Of a DNA stretch of 64,000 bases, positions 1 through 13,670 are shown piece after piece. Origin of the DNA: Neurospora tetraspora (taxonomy: Eukaryota > Ascomycota > Sordariomycetes > Sordariales > Sordariaceae); contig NW_026944383.1 in assembly GCF_033439725.1 (NCBI RefSeq), forward strand, positions 7,564,001 through 7,628,000. The letters run 5' to 3'. The notes beneath the pieces are model-generated. The model had not been told where the DNA came from and did no database searches. It was given only the letters and a program-made list of their open reading frames with translations. Numbering within the stretch: the first letter of the stretch is position 1; each line of letters starts with the position of its first letter. A program made the translations under genes and the position numbers.

Positions 1-102
1 CAGAGTATTAGGGAGGCTTATAGCCAGATTCTGGTGGTTGGGAGGCTAGTCCTTATTCAGAGCCCTCTTTTTACTGGCTGGATTTAACCCTCCAAATTAA
101 TA
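1..102 (+). repeat. Left terminal direct repeat of the outer element (partial, LTR-like)
   Basis: Matches 13671-13772 over its full length without gaps. The copy continues to the left of the window, so only its 3' part is seen. It ends in ...CTCCAAATTAATA, after which similarity to the right copy stops. Confidence 0.75.
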
Positions 103-3100
103 TACTTCCCTAGTTAAAGTTTTATAGAGACAAAACTGCCCAAAACTGTTTAGAAATAACCCTATTTACAATATTATATAATTATCCTAGGATTTATCTC
201 TTTATTAATTTTATTTATTTTAATGTATACTATTATATTCTCCTATCTTTTCAATTCCCTATTCTCTACTAAATTTATCCTTACTAACTTTATAAACGCT
301 ATATACTTTTAGAAATCTATTACCTTCGTTAAACCGTCTATAGGTATTTTAACCATTTCTAAATATTTAATTTTTATCCTCCTAGTAAATACCTCTTATT
401 TTACCTAATATCTATAAATATCTACGTATTTAAACTTTATTATTAGCTTCGTAGCTTCTATAATGAAAATTCTAATGGTTTATTGATTATTATAGATTAG
501 AATAGAGATAGGATTAATTAGCCTTACTATAAGACTAATAATAAATCTTATTATAAAGAGGGTTTCCTTGGCTATATTAGTAAGTATAATAAATTCTACC
601 TCGGTTGTAGAGGTAGTTATAATTATCTATTTGGTAGTACCCTAGTAAATTAGCCTTCTAAAGAATTATATTATAAATCCTTACGAATTTTTACAGTCTA
701 TAGAATTATTTATAAATAACGAATTCGAAGCAATCTAGATTACTTTATTACTTCTATAATAGAGTGCTATATTAGCGGTGGTATAAAGGTAGTAGAATAC
801 TTTATTTGTAGCCTTATAATAATTTGGACTAAGGTTGTAACTATATTTAGAGAGACGGCTAGTAGCGAAAGTAATATTTAGGCGTATAATAATAGCGGTA
901 TATAGTATTAAACCTACTTTAATTTAATATAAATATATTAAATAAGGGGAAGCTTTACTTTAAAAGGGAATTAATTCAACATTAGATATAGAGATTAAAA
1001 TAATACGTTTAGTATTTGTAAAGTAGTAAATCTTTTATAAATATAAGCGTTAAAATAATTAGATCTTTCCCATTTAACAGTTTCGAATAATTTTAATACT
1101 TAAGAATTATTATAATTCGTCTTTTCTAATTATATAATATTACTAGCTAAGGTTATCTATATATTCTTATATAGTAGTAGCTTTGTTAGGGTAATACGTA
1201 AAAGTTATATTATTAATATAATAAAAAATAAGCACGTTACCATTAACGAAGATATATAGCTCTTTAAGGATTAATTCGAAACTTATTATTTTTAAAGTAT
1301 TTATAAATTCTCGTTACTAGAGGAATAGGGAATATTATAGGCTATATAGGGCTTTAAATACTTTAAGCATTTTATTTAGAGTTTTATAGCCTAGAAATAT
1401 ATATATATAAATATTTTTATCTATATAAATATTAACGAAAGTATTAATAGCATTATATTAAATAAATTCAAAATTAAATTAGGCGGCTATAGTAATAAAA
1501 GTATAGAAAGAGCAGCTAGCGAAGGTAGAAGCGTACGTCTCCTACCCTACCTTCTTTACTTATTAATTTTTATAAACAACAAAACGGGCTTTAACCTTAT
1601 TAAATTTACTATTTTTAAAGAATTTATACGTATATACTTATATATAATTGAAGATTTATTTACTTCAAATATATCATTCGTCCCTATCGGCCTCTAACTA
1701 AATCTTTATTTTTTTATAATTATTAAAATAGGCTTACTCTATTTATCTAAAAAAGTCTCTAAGGATATAGTAATTAAAAGATTTATAGTTTTTAAGCGCT
1801 AAAGGAAAACAATATTTATAAATAGATTAAACCTTATTTATACGGACTAGGGATTTAAATTCTTCTTTATTAATAATTTTATTATCGTGGATAAGTCGCT
1901 ATAATACTACTTTCGTAACGGGCTTACTATTATATATTATTATAAGTTAGTAAAATCTACTAATATTAAAAGCGGCCTTCTAGGGTTCGAATCCATTATA
2001 GATTTTATTTTTAATACAGGAGATAAAATAGAAACCGGCGAAGAAGGAGGTAAGTAGCGGTCGGTTTAGCGGCGGCGTATTTAGAAGAGTAGGATATTTA
2101 TTATTAAAAATAAAATTAATAAACATCCTTTTCATAAGGGTATTCGAATTTTCTAGTAGGGGCTTTAGAAATATATAGTTTGTCTCTCCTTCTTAATAGA
2201 TTTAATTAAATTCTAGAAGGGAACTGGGTATATTACACGTTTAAATATTTTTAAAGTCGATTCGGCTACCGATAAAATTAAGGATTCTTAATATTAGAAC
2301 CGTTTAATTATATTTTTAGAATAATATAGTAAATTCGTTGGAAGAGATTTTTAAAGACTACGCTTCGATTAATATTTCCTTAGAATAGAATATATTTTCA
2401 TTAAATAATACGTTGCGGGTGTTAATAATTGAATTATTAACAGGGTTCTAAATATAGTAGATTAAGGATATAATATAACTAATTAAATATCCGATCTATA
2501 TTTTAAGGTTTATTTTCTAACGCTTCTTTTCTTTCTTTTAAGCAGCTATAATTATAGTATATATTTTATAATTATAAATACAAAGGTATATAATAACCAA
2601 TTTATATAGGGTTAATATATTAAGTCCGTTTCGTTTAGTAATAAAAGTATAAAAATACTTATATAGGGATTTTTAATTATAGAGGGATTTAGGGGATTAA
2701 TTAATAAAATAAATTATGATAGAAACGATTTTTAGTTATAAATTTTTGGCGAAATAAAAATTCTATATTATTACTCTAGACTTTTCTTTAACTATACCTC
2801 CCGAACGTTCTACGCTACTATTCTATATTTAGGTATATAGAATAGAAGGCTCAATAATTATATTTTTAAAAGTAAAGAATTCCTTTACCACTTAGGACCT
2901 ACTAATTTCGTTATTATATTCGATAACCTTTAATTAAGCATTATACTAAATCTTTAATATTATAAAAAAGTCGTTGAAGAAAAAGGTAATAGTAATAACT
3001 TTACACTCTATTATATAGTAGTCCTAAATATACCCGGTATATCTATAGGTAATAAATATAATATTAGAATATTCTTAGTAGTTTTTCGTATAGTCAAGAA

Positions 3101-5248
3101 AATTTATAATTAATCTTTCTCTTAGGCTATAATTATAGTCGTAAAGTTTACTGTTAACCTATCGTTTAATTTTTGATAAAGTATATACGTCGTAATATAT
3201 AATAGAAGGACCCTTAAAGCAAGCGCTAATAACGTCAGTAAAGTAATCGAATACTTAAGGATTATAATAATTAAAGTAATAATATTAAATAATAACCTCT
3301 TTTTTATACTGTTTATAGTTATTAAAAGAATTAAATTAATTATGTTATATAAAGAAAGCAGCTCTAGAAAAAGAAAGAGAGAGGTCTTCGAAGATTATTT
3401 AATAATATTATATCGTAGAATAATAAAAGAAGGATTGATTTAGGTTTCGAAAGTAATTATTAAATAGTTATTAATTCTAATAAAAACCTTTTTTACGAAA
3501 AAGGTAGAGAGAGACGAAGTTAGTTATAAAATCGGAATAACAGGCTATATTATAGAAACGAAGCTTCCTAGGCCTTCTATATCCCTAAATTATAATATTT
3601 ATATTATTATATCCTTTAATAAAAATACAAGAATTTTTAACTTAAAGACTATTATTATAAGGAATGTAACGAAAATTAATAAAATAGGTAATCTTATTAA
3701 AAATATAAAGAAAATTACTAGAATCGAAAAGAGTATTATTCTTAAGAGGGTACGGTTCTAAATTTCTTTCTCCTACTTAGAGAACCGTTTAATAAACAAT
3801 TATTTTATAATTAGCGGCTACTTCCTAAGTACTTTCGTCAGAAAATTAATTAATTTTATTACCGTTATTATTTTATTTAATTTCCTACTCAAAGCGGTCA
3901 ATTTCTCTCTTTAATTTTAAATTATTATAGAGATTCTTTTTAACTTTATTTTAGACTTTCTTAATAGGCTTCTATTTAGAGTTGATTATTTTAATAAGGA
4001 ATAAATATTAATATTATTTAATTAAATAGAATTTTTATTAATACGATTTATAGCGAATAATTAGGGATATTAATAAAATATTTATAATTATAATTTTATA
4101 TTTCCTTTTATAATAATTCTAAGTCCTATTAGATTAAGTATCCTCGTCTTTAATATTACTATCCTATAAACTATTAAAATTAGGCCTATACCGAACGCTT
4201 CCCTATAGCCCTTAATTTCATTAATACTAATAGGAGGTTGTTCGTTCAATCTTTTACGGCGGAAGTTCCCGGATATTAAATGAAAATTAAAAGTATCAAC
4301 TATAACGTTTTTACTAAAATATTTAAATATATTAAATATTTAGGTAAGTTTGATTAATTGTAAGTAGTTTAAAAGGTCTTCAAATCAAGCGCTAATTATA
4401 ATAATTTTTAGAATTTTATGGTAAATTGCATTAATTATTATAATATCCTAATTATTTTTCTATTTATTTATCCCCCTATCCCTCTTATTAAACTTATTTA
4501 ATAATAATTTAAAATAATTATAATACTTTTAGCGAACTTCGGTTTACGTATTTTTTTCTTAATAATTATAACCGTCCTTAATATTAGTATACTATTCGGC
4601 TTTAAATAGGAGGGATAGAGAATTACTAATTTTGTAGGAAGGGGATATAAATTCCTATATTTACTTTCGAATATTAGCGTTATTAATTTTAAAAGATTCG
4701 TAAACCTTAATATTATAGAGTTAATTAATACAATTATATTCGTACTCCTATAGATTAAAAGCGGTAAAGTCTATTAATTTAATCGTAGCGTCGTCAATCT
4801 ATTAATTTAAAGTTCAATTAGCAATTTCTACTCCCTTGGGAATTTAGAACGCTTCCGGGGCTTTAATTTCCTTATTTACATTTATAATTACTAAGGCCGG
4901 GGACGGAGCTGGGGCTGGGGGTATATAAACAATAGTACCAGTTTTAAACTTATTAAAAATTTCCCGAATTTTTTTAATACGGTGGAAGGCCGTAATTTTA
5001 ATAATATAATTATCGATACAGATAAATAGAAGCTTCTAAACAATTAGTTCTAACCCTAATACGAAATTAATAAAATCGAAGCTTTTAATATTGCCAAATA
5101 GCTTATCGCTCTAATTACAAAACTTTAAAGGCCTATCAAAATAAGGACGGTTAATCTTTAAAGACAATTCCTTTCATAGGAATATAATTACTTAATTTGG
5201 TCGTTATAGGGTAGTTTGAAAGGTATTAGTACATAGATATTCGTGCTT

Positions 5249-5253
5249 CTATA
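5249..5253. repeat. Left target site duplication (CTATA) of the Gypsy element
   Basis: CTATA lies directly outside the left LTR and recurs directly outside the right LTR at 13527-13531. A 5-bp duplication is the size expected for Ty3/Gypsy integration. Confidence 0.75.
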
Positions 5254-5601
5254 TATTACAATGCACCAGCTCACGTAGTTCCATATTACGTAGTTAGGTA
5301 CAAATAAATAAATAACTAAAGCTATAGAAGGAAAGAGAGAGAAGTTGAGAGCTAAGCTCTAATATACACCCTTATATAGAATTAAGCCCAGATTCTACCG
5401 TCCTCGACCGCCTTCCTTATCTAATCTAACAATACATATGAATACGATATACAGGTCGCGTATCAATTAAATAGGCGCGCATATCAATACCGCTAGTACA
5501 GCCAATCAGGGTACGCGCATCAATAGCGCCAGTAAGTCCTATAGGTCTTATTAATAAGACGAATAGGTTATAATCCATAGCACTAAATCCCAGTCGTTAT
5601 A
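5254..5601 (-). repeat. Gypsy LTR, left copy (3' LTR with respect to the element)
   Basis: This 348-bp copy aligns end to end with 13179-13526. It is the 3' LTR because a polypurine tract on the minus strand lies directly inside it. Differences from the other copy are almost all transitions. Confidence 0.88.
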
Positions 5602-5629
5602 TTACCCCCCCCCTCTCCCCCCCCCCTCT
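5602..5629 (-). other. Polypurine tract of the Gypsy element
   Basis: On the plus strand this is two runs of C separated by CTCT, so the minus strand is an almost pure purine tract immediately next to the 3' LTR. This is where plus-strand priming occurs in LTR retroelements. Confidence 0.7.
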
Positions 5630-5869
5630 GGGTTAAGGCTCAACCCCAGAGCCGAAAAGAAAAAGAAAAATAAAAAATTCCGCCACGAACAGGAATTGAA
5701 CACTCCCTCCAACGTCCTCCTACTTCTTCCTCACTATTACTCTCCTTCTTAAACCGATTCGTAATTCTTTAACCAATTTATTATTATCGTCGTAGGCAGC
5801 CTTATTACCTACCAGCTACTAAACTAACCGCTTAGGCGGTCCTAACATTATTAGGTTTATATTATAATG

Positions 5870-5960
5870 CTCTTTTAAGAGCTCGGCCGAATTAGTAAAA
5901 TTACTTACTAACTAGAAAGTAAGGTCGGGGTCCTAACCTTTCCATTCTACCTAATACTCT
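5870..5960 (-). other. Chromodomain-like C-terminus remnant of the Gypsy polyprotein
   Basis: On the minus strand a VEWKG-like core is followed by an acidic DPDLTF-like stretch. This resembles the chromodomain fused to integrase in fungal chromoviruses. It is a fossil remnant. Confidence 0.6.
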
Positions 5961-6599
5961 AGCTTATTTCTTACCACTCTTAATAAAATCACCTTTACAA
6001 CTTCCCATTCTTCCTCGTCGCTAACTATCTCACCAATAAGGTTTTCGTTACCTTAGCCGAGTAGTAGGTTATTACAATACTTGCGTAGCCTATTAACGTA
6101 ATAAGTAGTAGCGCTACGCTAGCCTTAAAGAACCTCTAACTTGTAAAAGTATCCTTTTATTACCTTAATATAATAAGGGATTCGGGTTTATCGTTAATTA
6201 AATTTATCGCTAAGCCTATCTATAAACTAACCTCTTTTAATAATAAAGATCCTATCGCCAACGCCGAAATCTAATTCCCTCCTATATTTATTAACTTAAA
6301 CGGTTTATTATTACTATACTTTATTAATAGTATAGCGGGCTATAGCCTACATTATCTTCAACCGGTCTACCAATTTATATGCCTCCTAACGGTTAATCTC
6401 CGTCTTAAGTAGCCTTAATTCTACGCAGTCCTCCCAATTAAGAATAATAGGTATAGAGTAGCCTATAATAACCTCCCTAGGAGATAGACCATCTAGACTA
6501 TTATATAGGAGGCTCATTTAAACTACGTCTAATACTAGGATAAACTCTAACTAATTGTCCTAATTATAGTTAATATCTAGTTTCAACCGCTAATCGATA

Positions 6600-7100
6600 T
6601 ATTAATACAAATTCTCGACCTGGCCTGCTATTTAGGAATATCCTAATATTAACAACTTCTATTTAGTATTTAAGAGAGTAGCCGCTTCCTATATTATTAG
6701 AAATACGAATTAAGGGCCGCGATCGCTAATAACCTCGTCAGGTAAACTAAAGACCTAATATAGTTCTTGATAGTAGAGAATTACTATATCTTTAGTGGCA
6801 ATAGTATCTTAATACGGGATACTCCAATTAGCCTTCGTAAACTGATTTATAATAATTATTAGCATATTATATCCATAGCAATCTTTAAATATAAACTTAA
6901 AATCGACTACCAATAACCTCTATACCCTATGATCTTCTTTTAAAGGGATTGAATACATTAAGCCGGGGGTCTTATCCCTAGGGGCTTTTAAAGTTTTATA
7001 AGTCTAATAATTATTAATATATCGATCTACGTTAATTATCAGTCCTACCTACTAATACTGCTTATAGATCATTCGCTTAATTTTATTTCTACTTAAATGT
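6600..7100 (-). other. Integrase remnant of the Gypsy element
   Basis: A minus-strand motif of the DRGP type near 6700-6730 is the hallmark of the second acidic block of Ty3/Gypsy integrases. The position downstream of RNase H fits. Confidence 0.65.
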
Positions 7101-7649
7101 ACCGACGTAACCATATAGTATACTACTTTAATAAATTTAATACGTAGATTACTATCTTTTAAAACTACCAATTTATAATCTTTAATTAGTAGGCCGTCCT
7201 TAAATACGAAGGCCGATTCCTCCGCTTTCGCCTTCTCTCTATAGATTAATAATAATTCTATAGAGCGGTTAATTTAAATAATCTCGTTTATTAAATCGTA
7301 ACTAACTTCTATTTTAGCAATTTTAATACTGACTACTTTATTTTCCCCTTCCGAATTAGCTAGGGGTTCCGGTTTATCCGTAAATTTATCGCCAACGAAA
7401 GTAAAGAATCTATTATCGGCGGGTTTAAGTATTCGCAAAATAAATTAGTCCTCCTTCTTATTGTTAACGGTTTTTAAATTTTCCAATTTACGTAATAGAG
7501 CGTTAACCGCCATATTATCCTTACCAGGGCAATAAATCATCCGGAATTAATATTCCAATAAGGTCTCGGACTATCGAACCTATTTACCGTTAAGGATCTT
7601 CTTCGTATTAAAATATTCAGGTGCTTAATAGTCGGTAAAAATTGTAAAT

Positions 7650-7750
7650 AGTTTAGTACCCTTAAATTTAAGGCGCTATTATTCAATACCCTTTATTACA
7701 ACCATTAATTCTTTATTATAAATAGGAAATTGAATTCAATTAAATTTATA
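7650..7750 (-). other. RNase H remnant of the Gypsy element
   Basis: On the minus strand a YNKELM-like motif followed by a helix-like stretch corresponds to the YxxxEKE/L-type block of Ty3/Gypsy RNase H domains. Confidence 0.6.
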
Positions 7751-8149
7751 ATTTCCGAATAGAACGTTACTAGGTACTATTCACCATCCTCCTATAATTA
7801 ATTTATTACTCCGGCATATATTCTATCACTAGCGTCGGTTTCGATTCGTATCTTCTTTTCGTAATCGAAATAGTAAAGTACTAATACACTAAGAAGACTC
7901 CTTTTCAATATATTGAAAACTTTTTTACAACGATCATTCTACTTAAAGGCCAAATTCATCTTCGTTAAATTCGTTAAAGGCTTAACTATCCGGCTAAAAT
8001 CTTTAATAAATTTCCGGTAAAAATTATAGAATCCTGGGAAGGCTTATACGCTTTTTATTATTGTAGGCACCTTCTAATCCTTTACGGCTACTACCTTCTC
8101 CGGGTCAACCGAAATTCCGTCAATCCCGATAATGAAACCCAAAAACTTA

Positions 8150-8700
8150 ATCTTAATTATACTAAACTCGCACTTCTTAATATCGGCTTACAACCCTACT
8201 TCTTCGAAACACTATAGTACTACATCGACGTATTTATTATAATCCTCTTAATTATTGGAATAAATTAAAATATTATCGATGTAAGTATTATAGAAATTGT
8301 CAAAGTAGCCTATTAGAACTTCGTTAATAAATCGTTAGAATAACAATAATCCTCATATAAGACCGAAAAGTAATACTTTATACTTATATACTCTATACCG
8401 TATACCGAACGTTGTTAAATCTTCGTAATCTAAATATATTCGAATACAATAAAATACTTACCGGATATCTATTTTCGTAAATACCTTCGCTTAATTAATT
8501 CGCGCTAGCGTTTCGTTAATTAAGGGTAATAAATACCGGTCCTTCTTCAATAGAATATTAAATTTATAATAATTGATATAGAATCATAGCCCGCCGTTTA
8601 CTTTTAGTACGAATAATACGGGTACCGCTTATAGTGCTAAGCTAACTTCGATAAATCCCTTCTAAAGGTTATTAGTAATATATTATCTATATTCCTCCAA
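8150..8700 (-). other. Reverse transcriptase remnant of the Gypsy element
   Basis: Two RT blocks can be read on the minus strand: the catalytic YxDD-type block with a trailing ILIYS near 8255-8290, and the upstream VLFV/NGGL...Y block near 8560-8630. Spacing and order agree with Ty3/Gypsy RT. Confidence 0.75.
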
Positions 8701-10339
8701 CTCTTCAAAAGTCATTTTATATAGTAAATTATAACTAAGGTCTTGCAAGGACTTGCCCTCTTCGAACTTAATCTTATAATTAATCCTTTCATTCAACTCT
8801 AATAACGTATTAGAATCTTTCTTACTAAAAACATTAATACAATTCTAGTATCGTTCCGGAAGCTTATCCATAACCAGCTATCGATATTCCTCGTCGTCTT
8901 CTAATAATACGCCAATCTTCATAGATTCGATCAAACTATTAATTTCGTACAAATTAATTTCCTCAATATTCTTACCGTATTTGGCATAGAAGTCTATAGC
9001 TACCGCGCTAACCACCGCATAGTCGCAGGGTTGCTTCTTCGTCCAGCCGAACTCGCGTTCTATATAATAAGGACTTTATTCGTCTTAGTACGGATATAAA
9101 TCCTTACTTTAACAATAAATATCCTTAACGAGCTACTCTATCTCTTATATTTCCAAAATAAATACATATTCGTATTTAATACTATTAAAGAATTACCATT
9201 CTCTCTAAGCAATATCGGTAACGGGGTCGCCGCTAGTCCGATAGAAAGTATCGTAAATACTTTAAGGTTACTAATCCTTTAAGGGTTTGCCCTTTAGGGT
9301 TTCGATATTCCGCCGTTCCTCCTTTAGGTCCTCCTTCGTTAATAAACGTATTTCGAAGGTCTTTAACTTCCTTTCCTATTCTTCCAAAACCTTAATTCTT
9401 CCCCTAACTACTTCCGCTTTCGCCTTAACCTTCTCCGCTATCCTAACATTCTCCTTAACCGCTTCTTCGGTCCGCTCTTAAAATCCCGCTATAATAATAT
9501 CCATTTTTCTTACTACCTCCTCGTTAATAAACTCCTTCTCCTTTAAGTATTTAACCTAGAATAGTGCACCGTTTACTCGACACTTATCTTCTTTAACTAT
9601 CAATAATTCCCTTCTTTCTATATCGTATTAGAAGGACGAATCCGACAATAAAGGCCTCCGCTTACCAATATTGATATTTTAAATATTAGGACTCTTACTC
9701 AATCCTTCCGGGAACTATAACTAATTATTTCAATAATTAGGGAATACATTATACTTAGTTAACTATATACGGCTAATGATTATATCCCTTTTCATACTAA
9801 GTAAGACGATTATTTATTGATCTTTGAATTTAAATCCTTAGATTTTAATATGGCTTTTGAAGGCTTACAATATAACGTCGGGTTAGGATACTTTATAAGG
9901 TTATACATAGCCGGGTTCAAAACTATTATTTAATTCCAATTAAAGGTATTTGCGTAGTCTTTAAACAAATCTCTAGTTTACAATAAAATATATATCTACT
10001 CCCGTATCTACAAGTACTTAGTAAATTGAAATTAATAATTTATTATTTATTATTATACATTTAACGAAAAAGGAAGACTCTCTTCCCAAATAATTACGTA
10101 AAATGAACTTATCCTTATTATTATATTTATCTAGTCCATTTTTTAAATTATTCTGTAAACTATTAACCGATACTTTACTTAAGAGGGAGACCTCTTTCTT
10201 TAAGTTTATTCGTTTTTTAATTCTTTTAAATCCTCTTCTTACTCGACTATAGTATCTAAACCCTTCTCTTTAAATTTAATCTTATCGTCAGGGAATTTAA
10301 CTTATATAGTATAAAACTTTATATCGGTAACCTTATAAA

Positions 10340-10430
10340 ATTTCTCGCGCTTAGGATAATCGGTAGCTATATATCCAATTTCTTAATAAATAAAGTATTT
10401 ACCCTCGGTACAGAATTAATGTATTTCCTC
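10340..10430 (-). other. Gag zinc-knuckle (CCHC-type) remnant of the Gypsy element
   Basis: The minus strand encodes a remnant of a C-x2-C-x4-H-x4-C-like knuckle followed by a basic PKRE stretch, as at the C-terminus of fungal Gypsy Gag proteins. About 2.7 kb of degraded gag and leader sequence lie between it and the right LTR. Confidence 0.5.
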
Positions 10431-13178
10431 CTTAGAAAGTTTTTTATATATAAAAGAAGATCCTAGTAAGCAATTACGCGGGGGGCTAAATATAACGTTT
10501 TTAAGGGGTTTCTTATATCCGAAAAGTTTAGATATCAATACCTTCTTATTTTTATCTTTACCCTAATTCTATCCCATATAAAAACTCTTATCGAAACCTT
10601 ATAACATCTTAACGTATTCGTCGTAAATACCCTTTAAACGATAAGTAGATTTAGCAAAATTGCAGAGATGTATAGTAATCTTGCAATAGAATTCAATCTT
10701 CTACTAGTCTTTAAGAATATTATAATATCCGGCCAAGCGAATAAGAATAATTTTAAAATCCTTAAAGCGCTCGTTAGTATATATAACTAACTTCTTATAC
10801 TCTTCGTATACCTTCTTATTGGTATTAAAATCGTAATAACTAACCTATAAATAAATTATTAATTATTTAATAGTCTCTAAACGGGCCTTATTAGCGTTAG
10901 GACGAATAAAAAGAAAAAAATATTTAAACGCTTATCCAAATAATTTAGAAATAATATTACTGAAGGCCGCCTTGTTATTAGCAAAATAATTAATATTAAT
11001 TCGCAAGCGGTAGTATATTTAAAAATACTATATATCGAAATCAAACTTATTTCCTTCCTCTCCCAAGAAAATAAACACTTCTACCTTAACAATCTTACCC
11101 TTATAATAACTACCGTCGAATAAATACAAGCTAGCAAGTATATTACAATCGCGGTCGCGGAGATTAGAACTACTAAAGCGAAGGGGTTTACGTAGGGGAG
11201 GACAAGGGAAATCATCGTCGTTATTACTATTATCGTTATCCGGATTGTCATCGTCGTTAAGGTTACCGCTACTAATGTAAAACGATATAATAGTATTTTC
11301 GAAAATCGACGGTCGTCGGGAATCTTCAAAGGTCGTTTATTGTCGTCTAATAACTTACCGTACTTACAAATATAGTAAATAACGTTAATCAAAAGAATAA
11401 TACTAAGAAAACGCTCAATAAACTCGTAAAAAGTAACTTTCTCCTTAATCGTATTTAATTTAATTAGTTCGGTAGCGTCCAACTCTTCCTCTATTATACC
11501 TATTAAAGTAATAACGCGCTTTAGGCTATTAATTTATACTTCGAAGTAAGATACTTTAATAGTATATTAAGTTTAAATATAAATAAATTCGTTAATGTAA
11601 TCCTTCTTAAACCCTTTCACTTAATTCCAAGCACGCTCTTCGCATAATAAAATAGTATTCTTAATTACTTTAATAATAACGTTGATAGCTTTTTCGGAAA
11701 ATTTACTTTACTCGTTATACTCATTATAGAATTTATTGTACTTAATTCTAATTTTCTAAACATCAATAACTAAATCCTTTTTATCCTAATTAATTATCTT
11801 CAATTACTATTCGAAATTAATCATCTCTTGTATTTAAACGAACTCGTCAGGACCTCCGGCTCCCGAACGGTTATCCACATTAACTTAATACTCCTTTACT
11901 TTTTGAACGAAATATATAACCCATTTATCTATCTTAAGTATAATCTTGTAAATATAATGTAAAGCTTAGGCTACTTCTTTAACGATGCCGATAAAAGCCT
12001 CTATAATATAAATTTAGGTACTAATCTCTCCCTATATAGCTTTAAAAATTTAAATTATTAAAGTAAAAAATTCTTAAAAAGTAAGAGGACCGTTTCAATC
12101 CTTTATAATAGGGGACTAAATACCTAATTAAATAATAAAGCGGAAATTAATAACGCAATTACCCTTATTATCTTTATTATCGTTACTAAATAAATTAATA
12201 CGGTTAATACCGTTTATAATAATTTTATTTACTTTTAGGGCGTAATAGCGTATTTCGACCAACGGATATAGCTTATTTATATAAATAGCCAAATTGCCAA
12301 CCAAGTTTTATTAAGGCTATTCTTCTGCTAAGTAAGCTACAAAGGGGGATAGGGACTTAGCCGACAAATCGATTATATAATTATTAAATTTACAGGCACT
12401 GATAGAAATACGGCGTACTTGCAAATTCTAAGTAATAATACTATTGCAATATGTATTAAAAATACCATCGAGGCTGCCCTAACTTAATCGAATACGACGA
12501 TAAGGAATCTCCTTACTAGTATACTATTTATAAGGAGGTACGTACTTGCGTATAGTACTAGGACTAGGTTCGGTCGGAATTATAATACGATAAGGGTTAA
12601 ACGGAGAATTCGTTTTAAACATGTATTTTATACTACGTTTAAATCGTACCACGAACTTAGTAGGCGTCTCCTTCTTAAGGTCGTAGGGAGCAAAAGCGTC
12701 TTAAAAGATACGAATATTGATAGGAGTCTTGCGTAGACTCTTCCTAGAGGGGGTAGAAGTTACAACCAACTTATTAAACGACTCGTCGTCGGCTCTAATA
12801 CAAAAGGAAGCATCGTCGTCCTCATCTTCCCAATTAAGGTCTCCCTCCATATTGTCTTACTACTCGAAGGAAGTATCAATATTATTATAATCGTTTTCGC
12901 TGTAATTAGCGAGCTAGTAGGGGGGTTATTTATTATCGGGGACGAGAAGGCGGCCCGAAGGCGCGTCCTGGGCGTAATTAATTATAGAAGTTGGCTCTTA
13001 TCGTAATCGGTAGGAGAATATCGGGTTTAATAGATATCGGGTTCAATAACGGGTTCGCAATATCGACGCAGCCATAAAGTTCGGGGTTTAAGAAGTCGAC
13101 GAAGCGATTTATCGGGTTCTCGGGTTCGTAGGGATTTTAGTTGCCTTCCTAGACGGATATAAGTAAATTTTAATTAAA

Positions 13179-13526
13179 TATTATAATGTACTAGCTCACG
13201 TAGTTCCGTATTGTATAGTTAGGTACAAATAAATAAATAATTAAAGCTAAAGAAAGAAAGAAGGAGAGGTTATAAACTAGGTTCTAGTATATACCCTTAT
13301 ATAGGATGAGCCTAGATTCTGCCGTCCTCGACCGCCTTCCTTATCTAATCTAACAATACATGTGAATGCGACATGTAGGTCGCGGTGCCAATTGAATGGG
13401 CGCGCATGTCAATGCCGCTAGTGCAGCCAATCAGAGTGCGCGCATCAATAGCGCCGGTGGGTCCTGTAGGTCTTGTTAATGAGACGAATGGGTTGTGATC
13501 CATGGCACTAGATCCCAGTCGTCACA
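13179..13526 (-). repeat. Gypsy LTR, right copy (5' LTR with respect to the element)
   Basis: This 348-bp partner of 5254-5601 is less mutated over its right-hand part (about 13340-13526), where GC-rich blocks survive that are AT-shifted in the left copy. Confidence 0.88.
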
Positions 13527-13531
13527 CTATA
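13527..13531. repeat. Right target site duplication (CTATA)
   Basis: Identical to 5249-5253 and directly outside the right LTR. Confidence 0.75.
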
Positions 13532-13670
13532 TATATTAGCGTAAAACGTAAATATCGCGAATTAGATTATTAATTATTAAAACGTATGGTTGAATTAAAA
13601 ATGTGGGTAAATCTCTGTATTAACGTGTATATATATAGAAGAGTACTATAGAACCAGAATTGGGGGCTCC

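Larger units (their letters stand above)
5254..13526 (-). mobile_element. Ty3/Gypsy chromovirus LTR retrotransposon, RIP-degraded fossil
   Basis: The element is 8.27 kb long with two 348-bp LTRs and a 5-bp target duplication. The minus strand carries the remnants in Ty3/Gypsy order, reading from right to left: gag with a zinc knuckle (about 10340-10430), a protease area (about 9.9-10.1 kb), reverse transcriptase (about 8150-8700), RNase H (about 7650-7750), integrase (about 6600-7100) and a chromodomain-like C-terminus (about 5870-5960). A polypurine tract then abuts the left LTR. RT before integrase plus the chromodomain identifies a chromovirus. It is broken in dozens of places, AT-rich throughout, and clearly dead. 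It sits inside an older element, so it arrived second. RIP makes LTR divergence a poor clock. Confidence 0.88.

Noticed and set aside
9287-9481. 64-codon plus-strand frame inside the Gypsy fossil
   Set aside because: It runs against the direction of the element and arises from AT-rich mutated sequence.
11081-11482. 133-codon minus-strand frame inside the Gypsy element
   Set aside because: It lies in the degraded gag region and is only a remnant of the dead element, not a gene.
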